A stretch of DNA of 64,000 bases from Chryseobacterium sp. FH2 (lineage in GTDB: Bacteria; Bacteroidota; Bacteroidia; Flavobacteriales; Weeksellaceae). The notes beneath the pieces are model-generated. The model searched no databases. It was not told the origin of the DNA and worked only from the letters and a program-made list of their open reading frames with translations. Below, piece after piece: positions 42,834-52,334 of the stretch. Position 1 is the stretch's first letter. Every line of letters begins with the position of its first letter. The stretch lies in contig NZ_LFNE01000013.1 in assembly GCF_001045455.1 (NCBI RefSeq), positions 1 to 64,000 of the forward strand. The letters run 5' to 3'. A program made the translations under genes and the position numbers.

Positions 42834-44005
42834 TCTAAAGCCTCAATATTTTTTCTAGAGCTGATATTCAGTAAAACATATCCTAAAATTGCAGCTAAAA
42901 ATGAAGCAATGAGAATAGCAAATTTAGCCTCATCTTGTATTTCAATTTCTCCTTTAAAGGATAATAGAGCAATGAAAATAGACATCGTAAAACCAATTCC
43001 TGCTAAAAGCCCTACACCGAACATTTGAAACCATGAGCTGTTTTGTGGTAAGGTGCTGATTTTTAGTTTGATGGCTAAAAAAGAGAATAGGTTGATTCCT
43101 ATTAATTTCCCTAAGATCAGACCTCCGATAATTCCCAATCCTAAGGTGCTGGTCAAACCTTCTATCATTGAACTGTTGAAGGTAATATTTGTATTTGTCA
43201 AAGCAAAAATTGGCATGATGAGAAAACTTACTGGAAAATGTAGTGTATGCTCTAATTTTTCCAAAGGTGAAATTTCTACATTTGAAGCGTTTGTAGGTAT
43301 TGAAAATGCTAATAAAACTCCCGCAATTGTTGCATGGATTCCTGAGTGATGTAAGAAATACCATAAAAATATTCCGGGAATGATGTATAAAATAAGTTTG
43401 GTAACCTTTAGAAGGTTTAATAGAAATAAAAGAGCTGCTACTCCTAAAGAGAGTAATAAATAAGTCCAATGAATTTGCTCAGTATAAAATATTGCAATCA
43501 CCAAAATTGCTCCCAAATCGTCTACAATAGCTAATGCGGCAAGAAAAATTTTAACTGAACCCGGAATTTTACTTCCTAACATAGAGATAATTGCCAATGA
43601 AAATGCAATATCTGTTGCCATAGGAATACCCCAGCCATTTGCATATTCCGTTCCCGAATTAAAAACTGTATAAATTACAGCAGGAACAAGCATTCCGCCG
43701 ATAGCTGCGAAAATAGGAAGAGATGCGTTTTTAAAAGATGAAAGTTCACCTTCTACCAATTCTCTTTTGATTTCAAGGCCTACGAGCAAGAAGAAAATTG
43801 CCATCAGGCCGTCATTAATCCATATACTTACAGGATAATTCAGATGAAACAAATGGGTACCGACTTTTTTATCTAAAAACTGTTGGAATCCTTCAGCAGC
43901 AGGTGAATTTGCTATCAGTAAAGAGATTAAAACACAAAAAATTAAAATAACTCCTGATGATTGACTATTGCTGAAAAATTTTTTAAAGTATATGCTTAAA
44001 CTCAT
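42830..44005 (-). CDS. nhaA: Na+/H+ antiporter NhaA
   Basis: 391 residues with about 12 helices. It exchanges cytoplasmic Na+ for external H+ at the inner membrane, for pH and sodium balance. The two conserved aspartates of the ion site are in AALAIVDDLGAILVIAIFYT, and GLEIKRELVEGEL, GMLVPAVIY and MATDIAFSLAI are intact family blocks. It starts 8 bp downstream of the rel stop codon on the same strand and therefore probably shares the rel transcript. Confidence 0.95.
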   Translation of the reverse strand: MSLSIYFKKFFSNSQSSGVILIFCVLISLLIANSPAAEGFQQFLDKKVGTHLFHLNYPVSIWINDGLMAIFFLLVGLEIKRELVEGELSSFKNASLPIFAAIGGMLVPAVIYTVFNSGTEYANGWGIPMATDIAFSLAIISMLGSKIPGSVKIFLAALAIVDDLGAILVIAIFYTEQIHWTYLLLSLGVAALLFLLNLLKVTKLILYIIPGIFLWYFLHHSGIHATIAGVLLAFSIPTNASNVEISPLEKLEHTLHFPVSFLIMPIFALTNTNITFNSSMIEGLTSTLGLGIIGGLILGKLIGINLFSFLAIKLKISTLPQNSSWFQMFGVGLLAGIGFTMSIFIALLSFKGEIEIQDEAKFAILIASFLAAILGYVLLNISSRKNIEALD

Positions 44006-44013
44006 ATTGTGTT

Positions 44014-46218
44014 TTATAAACGTCTGACTCTTGAAACGCCGTTGATTTCTTTAAGTTTTTTAAAGGTTTGTTCTAGCTGGCTTTTATTTTTTACTTCCAG
44101 ATTGATATTTCCGGTAAAAATTCCGTTGTTTGATTCAATAGACATACTTTTCATGTCCATTTCCATTGAATTGCTGATGACGGCCGTGATGTCATTGATC
44201 ATACCCATCCTGTCAAGACCTTCAATTTCAATTTTTACTCGGTTTTTAAAGCTTTCTGCATTTACCCATTTAGCAGGAATTACCCTGTAATCATATTGGG
44301 CCCGAAGATTGATAGCATTCGGACAATTATCGCTATGGACCTTGATCCCTTCCGAAATAGTAATAAATCCGAAAATTTTATCCCCCGGAATTACCGTACA
44401 GCATTTTGCAAAACTATAATTTAGCTTTTCCTCATCCTTTCCGAAGACAATCATGTCAAGATTTTGATGTTTCGGCTCATCAAAAACGGTATTTTTATTC
44501 GGTGATTTTCTGAATCTTGAGAGGAGATTATTAAATACATTTTTACTTTCAATATATTTTCTTAAGCTACTAGCATCCAGTTCATTAGTTTGAAACTTCA
44601 AGAATAACTCCTGAGACGTTTTCAGATTAAAGAACTTTTGAAGCTTGTTTACTTCCTCTTCATTAAAATTGATCTTTGCATGACGAAGTTTTCTCTGAAG
44701 AATTTCTTTTCCTTCCTCAACTATCTGATTTTTTTGTGAGTTTAAATAACTCTTAATTTTTGACTTTGCTTTTGAAGTAACAACAAATTCCAGCCAGTCA
44801 GATTTTGGTTTTTGATTTTGAGAAGAAAGAATATCTATTTGATCTCCATTTTGAAGAACATAGGAAATCGGAACCAGTTTACCATTAATTTTAGCACCCA
44901 AACACTTCATTCCCAGATCTGAATGAACGGAAAATGCAAAGTCAAGAGCAGTGGCATTGGTTGGCAAAATTTTGATTTCACCTTTTGGAGTAAATACAAA
45001 AACTTCCTTAGAATATAAATTTAATTTAATATTATCTAAAAGCTCAGAAGTAGTAAGGTTTTGCTGTTGCTCCAAAACTTCGCGAATTTCCGTAACCCAT
45101 GTTTCGAAATTTCTGTCATCGGAACTTTGTTTATAACCTTCTTTGTATTTATAATGAGCGGCAACACCTTTTTCTGCAATCTCATCCATTCTTTCGGAAC
45201 GGATTTGCACTTCAATCCACTTTTTATCAGGGCCAAGAACCGTCAGATGTAAACTTTCATACCCTGTGGAACGGGGTTGCGTAATCCAGTCACGCATTCT
45301 CGAAGGATTACTGTGATAAACGTCTGTTACAATAGAATAAATTTTCCAGGCCAGGAATTTTTCATTCTTTGCGTCAGATCGGTAGATGATTCTAATGGCA
45401 TAATTATCAAATACTTCCTCGAAAGAAACACCCTGCTTAAGCATTTTTCTGTAAATCGAAGAAATTGCTTTTGCGCGGCCTTTAATTTTAAAGTTTAATC
45501 CTTCTTCGTTAAGTCTTTCGGAAACTTCTTTTTTAAATTCCTCAATATATCTTTCTCTGTTTTCTTTTGCAAGCTCTAACTTTTCCGTTATTTCTGTGTA
45601 AATGTCCGGATTATTATATTTTAAAGATAAATCTTCAAGCTCTGATTTTATGTTGTACAGACCTAGACGGTGTGCAAGAGGAGCATAAATATAAACTGTT
45701 TCAGACGCGATTTTCTTCTGCTTATCCGGGGCCATGCTTTCCAGAGTTCGCATATTGTGGAGACGGTCTGCAATCTTTATTAAAATAACTCTAAAGTCTT
45801 CAGAAAGAGTAAGTAGCAGTTTTCTGTAATTTTCAGACTGTACCGAAATGTTCTGGTGATTCATGATGGATATCTTTGTTAATCCATTCACGATATTGGC
45901 AATTTTTTCCCCGAAGATCTTTTTGAGATCTTCGTAAGTATAATCAGAATCCTCAATTACATCATGCAGTAATGCACATGCAATAGAAGTTGCACCCAAG
46001 CCAATTTCTGTCGCTACAATTTTTGCAACGGCAATGGGATGATAGATATACGGCTCGCCCGTTTTTCTTCTCTGGTCTTTATGGGCATCCAGCGCAATGT
46101 CGAATGCCTTTCGGATGAGTTTGTTATTTTCCTCATCCAAAGTTCTGTATGTATTGGAAATCAGATCCTTATATCTTGCGAGAATCTCCTTGTTTTCCTG
46201 TTCTAAGTCGTAACTCAT
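44014..46218 (-). CDS. rel: Bifunctional (p)ppGpp synthetase/hydrolase (RelA/SpoT homolog)
   Basis: 734 residues from ATG 46218 (MSYDLEQENKEIL); the longer ORF from 46278 adds 20 unlikely residues. Domains in order: HD hydrolase (KDQRRKTGEPYIYHP, LLHDVIEDSDYTYEDL, ADRLHNMRTL), synthetase (SIYRKMLKQGVSFEEVFDNYAIRI, STGYESLHLTV), TGS (FTPKGEIKILPTNATALDFAFSVHSDLG), a helical/Zn-finger-like region with CCTVIPGDKIFGFI, and a C-terminal ACT domain. Both halves keep active-site motifs, as expected for a bifunctional RSH enzyme. A shared transcript with nhaA links stringent response and ion homeostasis. Confidence 0.96.
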   Translation of the reverse strand: MSYDLEQENKEILARYKDLISNTYRTLDEENNKLIRKAFDIALDAHKDQRRKTGEPYIYHPIAVAKIVATEIGLGATSIACALLHDVIEDSDYTYEDLKKIFGEKIANIVNGLTKISIMNHQNISVQSENYRKLLLTLSEDFRVILIKIADRLHNMRTLESMAPDKQKKIASETVYIYAPLAHRLGLYNIKSELEDLSLKYNNPDIYTEITEKLELAKENRERYIEEFKKEVSERLNEEGLNFKIKGRAKAISSIYRKMLKQGVSFEEVFDNYAIRIIYRSDAKNEKFLAWKIYSIVTDVYHSNPSRMRDWITQPRSTGYESLHLTVLGPDKKWIEVQIRSERMDEIAEKGVAAHYKYKEGYKQSSDDRNFETWVTEIREVLEQQQNLTTSELLDNIKLNLYSKEVFVFTPKGEIKILPTNATALDFAFSVHSDLGMKCLGAKINGKLVPISYVLQNGDQIDILSSQNQKPKSDWLEFVVTSKAKSKIKSYLNSQKNQIVEEGKEILQRKLRHAKINFNEEEVNKLQKFFNLKTSQELFLKFQTNELDASSLRKYIESKNVFNNLLSRFRKSPNKNTVFDEPKHQNLDMIVFGKDEEKLNYSFAKCCTVIPGDKIFGFITISEGIKVHSDNCPNAINLRAQYDYRVIPAKWVNAESFKNRVKIEIEGLDRMGMINDITAVISNSMEMDMKSMSIESNNGIFTGNINLEVKNKSQLEQTFKKLKEINGVSRVRRL

Positions 46219-46279
46219 TTGTGTAAAAAGCCTATAATTAAACGAAAATACGAAATTTTTTCCACTTTTCAAATACAAA

Positions 46280-46307
46280 AAAATCCGCAGAAGATTCTAC
46301 GGATTTT
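46280..46307 (-). terminator. Weak terminator of the 46333 gene
   Basis: AAAATCCGCAGA (46280-46291) pairs with TCTACGGATTTT (46296-46307) with one mismatch, and a T-run follows on the minus strand. It separates the small gene at 46333 from rel. Confidence 0.65.
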
Positions 46308-46332
46308 CGGTTATCAGTTTTTAATGTATTTG

Positions 46333-46701
46333 TTAAAATTTCACTTCTGCGGAATCCATGCCATTGCTTGACCCTTTTATTTTCATATCAGGGCTGTTGT
46401 GAATCTCAGCTTTGCTTCTGGCATCAATATAGCTTTTCAATTTTTGATAATGAGCTTGTTCAAGGCTCATATTTTCAAATAGATATGTTTTTAAAACAGA
46501 ATTCTGCAAAAAGATATTTTTAGCGCTATCTGCCTGTTCATTGTTTTTTACTGAAACACTCGCAAGATACTGAGGATTCATATGGTTATCATCAAGATAT
46601 ACAATGTAATCTGAATTTCCGAAACCAATATTTTCTAAATCGGCTTCCAGTTTTTTGTAATCGCTGTGATGTTCAAATAATCCAGCTAATATATTTGACA
46701 T
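46333..46701 (-). CDS. Small cytosolic protein, ferredoxin-like fold suspected
   Basis: 122 residues from ATG 46701 (MSNILAGLFEHHSDY). It has no signal peptide or membrane helix. The pattern DYKKLEADLENIGFGNSDYIVYL followed by VSVKNNEQADSAKNIF resembles the YflT/general-stress-17M type alpha/beta domain (helix, xxGF, strand), but the match is loose. The C-terminal part is polar with KIKGSSNGMDSAEVKF. I call it hypothetical; it lies upstream of rel on the same strand, separated by a terminator. Confidence 0.6.
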   Translation of the reverse strand: MSNILAGLFEHHSDYKKLEADLENIGFGNSDYIVYLDDNHMNPQYLASVSVKNNEQADSAKNIFLQNSVLKTYLFENMSLEQAHYQKLKSYIDARSKAEIHNSPDMKIKGSSNGMDSAEVKF

Positions 46702-46971
46702 AAGCAATAGTTTTTAATTTGTATTTAAAGGTAATAAATTAATTTTAAATTTTGATTAATTTTCAATAAAATTTCAAATTAATTATTTTATCTATATATT
46801 TATAGTGTAATATTTGGTAATATCTATTAAACTGGTGTTTAATTTTAGATTAATTTAAATTTCGATTAATGTGTGGATCTATCAGTTTAGATTCAATATC
46901 CTAATTATTAAAAATTATGGCACTTATTTTTTTAAAATAATTCAAATTTATATTCAAAATAAAACAATCCC

Positions 46972-48228
46972 ATGAAAAAAAATCTCCTTGGTTTTATCCT
47001 TTTATCATCTTTATTTCAAGCACAGTACAGTTGGTCTGTCTTTTCTTATCCGCCTTCTAATGGTGCCGGCAGATATGATGATGTATTTTTTTTAAATGAA
47101 AATTTAGGCTGGGCGGCAAAAGGTGGAAACGGTGCTGTTTTCAAAACTACAAATGGCGGGACTACGTGGACCCAGCAGGTTGTAAATGGTGCTACCAATC
47201 AATATTTCAGAAATATAGAGTTTTTGAATGAAAATATAGGCTTTCTTGGAACCTTAAACAACAATTTTTATAAAACCACGGATGGGGGAGCTTCTTGGCA
47301 GAAAGTAGACAATATTTCGCCTTATCCGGAAGCGATCTGCGGATTGGATTGTGTGGGAACGTCTACTGTTTATGGGTGTGGTGCCTGGTTTTCGCCTGCA
47401 TATATTATAAAATCGACAGACAGCGGGAATACATGGCAGTATATTGATATGTCAGCTTATGCAAATGCTTTGGTAGAAATTACATTTATTAATGAAAATG
47501 TAGGGTTTGTATCTGGGAATGATGAAAATGGAGGAGTGGTTCTTAAAACGATTAATGGAGGAACTACTTGGACAAAAATTTATAACAGCAATATCCAAAA
47601 TGAATATGTTTGGAAAATGCAGTTTTTAGATAATAACAAAATTTTCTGTTCTATTGAATCTGAGGCTCCGCACACGGGAAAATTATTAAAATCACTGGAT
47701 GGTGGTTTCACTTGGGAAACTAAAGATTTTCCTGATACTTATGTTCAGGCGGTTGGTTTTACCTCTGAAACCCACGGATGGATGGGCGGTCACAATACAG
47801 GATTTTATGAAACCAATGATGGCGGAAATACATGGACGGATACGGGCATTGGAGGTTCTTTAAACAGAATTTTCTTTGTAAATAATAATCTTGCTTTTGC
47901 TGCCGGAACAAATGTTTATAAAATGACAAATGGAAATTTAGGAATTAAAGAAAGTTTTAAAGAAAGTCTTGAAAGAAAGCTAAAAATAGAAGTTGTTCCA
48001 AATCCTGTGAAGGATAAGCTTAATCTCAATGTTTATTTTACACATTCGGATCATATCATAGTGGGATTATATGACGCTTCAGGAAATTTTATTAAAAATA
48101 TTTTAAAAGATAATATCAGGAATGAAGGAGCCAAAAAATATTCGTTGGATTTTGATTATCCAAAGGGAAATTATCTTCTTGATGTACATTCTAACCTTGG
48201 AAGACAGTCAATTAAAATAATTAAATAA
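46972..48228 (+). CDS. Secreted YCF48-type Asp-box propeller with T9SS domain
   Basis: 418 residues. A short signal peptide (LGFILLSSLFQAQ) leads into five or six repeats with the turn TTNGGTTW, TTDGGASW, STDSGNTW, TINGGTTW, SLDGGFTW and TNDGGNTW, about 45 residues apart: the YCF48/HCF136 beta-propeller. The C-terminal part from VVPNPVKDKLNLNVYF to RQSIKIIK is a T9SS sorting domain. It is a surface or secreted protein, probably adhesive or a scaffold; no enzyme residues. A terminator follows. Confidence 0.9.
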   Translation: MKKNLLGFILLSSLFQAQYSWSVFSYPPSNGAGRYDDVFFLNENLGWAAKGGNGAVFKTTNGGTTWTQQVVNGATNQYFRNIEFLNENIGFLGTLNNNFYKTTDGGASWQKVDNISPYPEAICGLDCVGTSTVYGCGAWFSPAYIIKSTDSGNTWQYIDMSAYANALVEITFINENVGFVSGNDENGGVVLKTINGGTTWTKIYNSNIQNEYVWKMQFLDNNKIFCSIESEAPHTGKLLKSLDGGFTWETKDFPDTYVQAVGFTSETHGWMGGHNTGFYETNDGGNTWTDTGIGGSLNRIFFVNNNLAFAAGTNVYKMTNGNLGIKESFKESLERKLKIEVVPNPVKDKLNLNVYFTHSDHIIVGLYDASGNFIKNILKDNIRNEGAKKYSLDFDYPKGNYLLDVHSNLGRQSIKIIK

Positions 48229-48256
48229 TAAAAGCGCAGATTTCTGCGCTTTTATT
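48227..48256. terminator. Bidirectional terminator between the YCF48 protein and acs
   Basis: AATAAAAGCGCAGA (48227-48240) pairs with TCTGCGCTTTTATT (48243-48256). It lies between convergent genes and can end both. Confidence 0.85.
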
Positions 48257-48267
48257 TTGTTGAAATT

Positions 48268-50178
48268 TTAATCTATTTTTTCATTTTTGATTTCCTCAAC
48301 AATCTCAGGATTTAACAGGGTAGAAATATCTCCAAAATTGCTGAAATCGCCCTCTGCAATTTTTCTCAAAATTCTACGCATAATTTTCCCTGAACGTGTT
48401 TTCGGCAGCCCTGAAACAAACTGTATTTTATCTAATTTTGCAATCGGTCCGATTTGGTCTGAAATCAGTTGATTAATCTCCTTTTTTAAGTTTTCTTTCT
48501 GACGCCCTTCTCCGGTTTCTTTTAAAATTACAAACCCGTAAAGCGCATTTCCTTTAATATCATGAGGATAGCCTACAATCGCAGATTCTGCTACAGCCGG
48601 ATGTTCGTTGATACTGTCTTCAATCGGAGCAGTTCCTAAATTGTGTCCTGAAACAATGATTACATCATCTACACGACCGGTAATTCTGTAATATCCGACT
48701 TCATCTCTCAGAGCGCCGTCACCAGTGAAATATTTTCCGGGAAAAGCAGAGAAATAAGTCTCTTTGTATCTTTGATGGTCGCCCCATATTGTTCTCGCAA
48801 TTCCCGGCCAGGGAAAACGGATGCAAAGGTTTCCTGTCACCTGATTTCCTGAAATTTCATTGCGCTTATCGTCCATTAAAACAGGCTGGATTCCCGGTAA
48901 AGGCAGGGTGGCATATGTAGGTTTTGTCGGTGTAACGAATGGAAGCGGTGAAATCATAATTCCTCCCGTTTCTGTTTGCCACCAGGTATCGACAATCGGA
49001 CATTTTTTCTTTCCAACATGATCGTTGAACCAATGCCATGCTTCATCATTAATTGGTTCGCCTACAGAACCAATTACTTTTAATGTACTTAAATCATGCT
49101 TATCAACCCATTCTGTACTTTCTTTTGCTAATGAACGAATGGCAGTTGGAGCTGTGTAAAACTGGGTAACTTTATGTTTTTCAATCACTTCCCAAAATCT
49201 GTCGGGTTCAGGATAAGTAGGAACTCCTTCAAAAATTACGGTAGTTGCCCCATTTAGAAGCGGTCCGTAAAGGATATATGAATGTCCTGTAATCCAGCCA
49301 ATATCGGCAGTACACCAATAAATATCATTTTCTTTATAATTAAATACATTTTTGAAGGTATAAGCTGTGTAAACCATATAGCCGGCACAGGTATGGAGCA
49401 TTCCCTTTGGTTTTCCTGTAGAGCCGGAAGTATACAAAATAAAGAGTGGGTCTTCTGCATCCATAATTACTGTCACGAAATCAGGAGAAGCATGTTCGTA
49501 TAAATCAGCCAACCAGAAGTCTCTGTGCTGTTTCATTTTGACCTCGTTGTTTGTTCTTTTTACAACTAAAACTTTTTCTACACTTGGTGTTTTTTCAAGC
49601 GCTTCATCTACGATGCTTTTTAAATCTAAAATTTTATTTCCTCTGTAGCTTCCGTCTGATGTAATTACCATTTTCGCACCACAGTCATTTACTCTGGAAG
49701 AAACGGCAGAAGCGGAAAATCCTGCAAAAATAACCGAGTGAACTGCTCCCAATTTTGCACAGGCCAACATGGTAACCGCCAATTCAGGAATCATCGGAAG
49801 ATAGATGCAGACTCTGTCACCTTTTCCGATACCCATTTCTTTTAAAACGTTGGCTGTTTTGTTAACCCGTGTATATAATTCATTGTAAGAAATATGCTGT
49901 GCCTCTTCTTTCGGGTCGTTGGGTTCCCAAATGATGGCTGTTTTGTCGCCTCTTACGGAAAGGTGCCTGTCCAGACAGTTTTTTGTGATATTCAATTTAG
50001 CATTTTTAAACCAGGTAATTTTTGCTTCATTCATATCATATTTTACGACCTTGCTCCATCTTTGGTACCACACAAAATTTTGGTCAGCTATATTATCCCA
50101 GAATTTCTTGGGATTTTTAATAGATTTTTTATATTCTTCAAAATAATGCGGTAAATCTTCTATTAGATAATTTCTCAT
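48268..50178 (-). CDS. acs: Acetyl-CoA synthetase (AMP-forming)
   Basis: 636 residues. It activates acetate with ATP and CoA to acetyl-CoA, in the cytosol. ANL-superfamily motifs: YTSGSTGKPKGMLHT (phosphate loop), VDTWWQTETGG, YFTGDGALRDEVGYYRITGRVDD and the C-terminal TRSGKIMRRILRKIA, whose Lys is the catalytic residue controlled by acetylation in Acs proteins. Acetate-type substrate choice is supported by the W in VDTWWQTETGG and length (E. coli Acs is 652). It is the last gene of the carboxylate module, with its paralogue 60 bp upstream. Confidence 0.94.
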   Translation of the reverse strand: MRNYLIEDLPHYFEEYKKSIKNPKKFWDNIADQNFVWYQRWSKVVKYDMNEAKITWFKNAKLNITKNCLDRHLSVRGDKTAIIWEPNDPKEEAQHISYNELYTRVNKTANVLKEMGIGKGDRVCIYLPMIPELAVTMLACAKLGAVHSVIFAGFSASAVSSRVNDCGAKMVITSDGSYRGNKILDLKSIVDEALEKTPSVEKVLVVKRTNNEVKMKQHRDFWLADLYEHASPDFVTVIMDAEDPLFILYTSGSTGKPKGMLHTCAGYMVYTAYTFKNVFNYKENDIYWCTADIGWITGHSYILYGPLLNGATTVIFEGVPTYPEPDRFWEVIEKHKVTQFYTAPTAIRSLAKESTEWVDKHDLSTLKVIGSVGEPINDEAWHWFNDHVGKKKCPIVDTWWQTETGGIMISPLPFVTPTKPTYATLPLPGIQPVLMDDKRNEISGNQVTGNLCIRFPWPGIARTIWGDHQRYKETYFSAFPGKYFTGDGALRDEVGYYRITGRVDDVIIVSGHNLGTAPIEDSINEHPAVAESAIVGYPHDIKGNALYGFVILKETGEGRQKENLKKEINQLISDQIGPIAKLDKIQFVSGLPKTRSGKIMRRILRKIAEGDFSNFGDISTLLNPEIVEEIKNEKID

Positions 50179-50238
50179 ATCCTTTCGTTTTTGAAATTTG
50201 AATTTTATTATATTTTAAATTTATACTTAATTTCTCTT

Positions 50239-52125
50239 TTAAGCCCTATAATCCTCGATTTTTTGCTGAATTTCTTCAATGATTTTTTCATCATCAATCG
50301 TCGACGGAATCTGGAATTCTTTTCCGTCTAATAGAGTTCTTATTAATTTTCTTAAAATTTTTCCGGAACGTGTTTTTGGTAAACGTTTCACAGTCATTAC
50401 ATTTTTAAGACAGGCAACCGCTCCGATTTTTTCCCGGACATTTTTTACAATATCTTTTTCCAAATCTTTTTCCAAAATCGTCGAGCCATTTTTTAAAACC
50501 ACCGATGCAAAAGGAATCTGCCCTTTCAAATCATCATCAATGCCCACAACTGCACATTCTGCAACATCAGGATGTGATGAAACGATTTCTTCCATTTCCG
50601 AAGTTGAAAGCCGATGGCCGGCAACATTAATCACATCATCAACACGTCCTGTAATGAAAATATATCCGTCTTCATCTTTAATCGCACCGTCTCCGGAGAA
50701 ATAATATCCTTTGTATTGTGATAAATAACTGTTTTGAAACCTTTCATTATCGTTCCAGATTCCTAGTAATGCACCTGGAGGAAGTGGAAGTTTAATGATT
50801 AAATAGCCTTCCTGATGAGCATCTAGTTCATAACCGTTCTCATCGAAAATTTTAATATCATATCCGGGAATTGGTTTTCCAGCAGAAGCTCTTTTGATAT
50901 TGTAATTGTTATCAAAAGTCATTAATCCCAACATCGGCCAGCCGGATTCTGTCTGCCACCAATGGTCAATAGCAGGAACTCCGATGTGTTCTGCGAACCA
51001 GTCTAATGTCGCAACATCACATCTTTCGCCTGCCAGGAACTGCTTTTTAAAATGGCTTAAATCGTATTTTTTAACCAATTCTCCGTCCGGATCTTCTTTC
51101 TTAATGGCACGAATAGCGGTTGGAGCGGTAAACATCACAGAAACTTTATATTCCGAAATGATTCTCCAAAACGTTCCTGCATCGGGAGTCATGATAGGTT
51201 TTCCTTCAAAAATAATCGTTGTATTTCTGTTAATTAAAGGTCCGTAAACCGAAAAACTATGCCCGACTGCCCAGCCAAAATCGGATGCAGCCCAATAGGT
51301 TTCTCCCTGTTCAACTCCATAAATATATTTCATGGAAAATTTTAAAGCGGTTGCATATCCTCCTGTATCACGGGTGATTCCTTTTGGTTTTCCTGTCGTT
51401 CCGGACGTATACAGCAAATAGAGGGGGTGAGTTGACTCAACGGAAACGCAATCAACGGGTTCTGATTTTTGGACTAATTCGTCATAATCAATCAATCCAT
51501 CAAACATTTCATGTTGATTGTCAACTAGTTTTCTGTTGTAAACGATAATATTATCAACTTTATCCTGGGCTAATTCAATTGCTTTTTCAACAAGCGGTAA
51601 ATAAGGGATTCTTTTCGCAATTTCTACTCCGGCAGTTGCTGTAATTAAAGCTTTTGGCTTACAATCATCGATTCTCACTACCAATTCATGAGGCGCAAAA
51701 CCTCCAAAAACCACATTATGAATCACGCCAATTCTCGCACAAGCCAACATGGTAAAAAGTGTCTGTGGGATCATGGGCATATAAATAACAGCTGTATCGC
51801 CTTTTTTCAATCCCAAAGAAACTAAGCCCCCTGCCAGTTTTGAAATTTCTTCTTTCGCCTGATTGAAAGTATATGTTTTTTTCTGATTCGTAACAGGTGA
51901 ATCGTACACGATTGCAACCTGCTCTCCAAAGCCGTCTTCAATATGCCTGTCAATACACAAATAGCACATATTGAGCTTTCCGTCGGAAAACCATTGAGCA
52001 TATTGGGTTTCATCTTTTGAAAGAATTTGCGTAGGAAATTCAAACCAGCGTATTTCCTGGGCCCGTTCTTTCCAGAAATTTTCTTTATCTTCTATACTTT
52101 GTTTAAATAAATCTTCTGCGTTCAT
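50239..52125 (-). CDS. Propionyl-CoA synthetase-like acyl-CoA synthetase (PrpE type)
   Basis: 628 residues from ATG 52125 (MNAEDLFKQSIEDKENFW); earlier in-frame starts up to 52173 translate the adjacent repeat (MLRRSASRND...), so I reject them. ANL motifs are YTSGTTGKPKGITRDTGGY, IDHWWQTESGWPML, YFSGDGAIKDEDGYIFITGRVDD and PKTRSGKILRKLIRTL. The DTGGYATALKFS and SDFGWAVGHSFSVYGPL segments resemble PrpE/ACSS3 enzymes, which prefer propionate over acetate. It lies next to acs, so the pair may cover different chain lengths. Substrate choice needs testing. Confidence 0.88.
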   Translation of the reverse strand: MNAEDLFKQSIEDKENFWKERAQEIRWFEFPTQILSKDETQYAQWFSDGKLNMCYLCIDRHIEDGFGEQVAIVYDSPVTNQKKTYTFNQAKEEISKLAGGLVSLGLKKGDTAVIYMPMIPQTLFTMLACARIGVIHNVVFGGFAPHELVVRIDDCKPKALITATAGVEIAKRIPYLPLVEKAIELAQDKVDNIIVYNRKLVDNQHEMFDGLIDYDELVQKSEPVDCVSVESTHPLYLLYTSGTTGKPKGITRDTGGYATALKFSMKYIYGVEQGETYWAASDFGWAVGHSFSVYGPLINRNTTIIFEGKPIMTPDAGTFWRIISEYKVSVMFTAPTAIRAIKKEDPDGELVKKYDLSHFKKQFLAGERCDVATLDWFAEHIGVPAIDHWWQTESGWPMLGLMTFDNNYNIKRASAGKPIPGYDIKIFDENGYELDAHQEGYLIIKLPLPPGALLGIWNDNERFQNSYLSQYKGYYFSGDGAIKDEDGYIFITGRVDDVINVAGHRLSTSEMEEIVSSHPDVAECAVVGIDDDLKGQIPFASVVLKNGSTILEKDLEKDIVKNVREKIGAVACLKNVMTVKRLPKTRSGKILRKLIRTLLDGKEFQIPSTIDDEKIIEEIQQKIEDYRA

Positions 52126-52142
52126 ATTATTTTTGTGTTTCA

Positions 52143-52278
52143 TGTCATTGCGAGAAGCGGAGCGACGAAGCAATCTCTTGATAATCTTAATTCTTAAATA
52201 GTCTTAATGGTTTAAAAATTAACTTTTAAATAAGAAAGATTCTTCATTTCTGGACTCCGTTCTAGTTTAGAATGACAA
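52143..52278. repeat. Bacteroidota palindromic intergenic repeat
   Basis: TGTCATTGCGAGAAGCGGAG begins at 52143 and continues to GAAGCAATCT. The inverted half runs from AGATTCTTCA (52238) to AATGACA (52271-52277), which is the exact complement of TGTCATT. Such ...GAAGCAATCT/AGATTCTTC...GAATGACA elements are scattered widely in Bacteroidota genomes. It lies between the PrpE-like gene and the response regulator gene, inside the module, where it may form a long hairpin in the transcript. Confidence 0.6.
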
Positions 52279-52334
52279 TGTGTATGATTTTAATAAATAG
52301 GTCTTTTATCTTTATTTCTTCATCTTCAGTTTTA

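Noticed and set aside
46708..46971. Possible small RNA or attenuator in the AT-rich gap
   Set aside because: Several AATTAAT-type inverted repeats exist, but they are what is expected from very AT-rich sequence and no clear terminator follows.
52126..52173. N-terminal extension MLRRSASRND of the PrpE-like enzyme
   Set aside because: The extension is a translation of the intergenic palindromic repeat, and ATG 52125 matches the expected start of the family.
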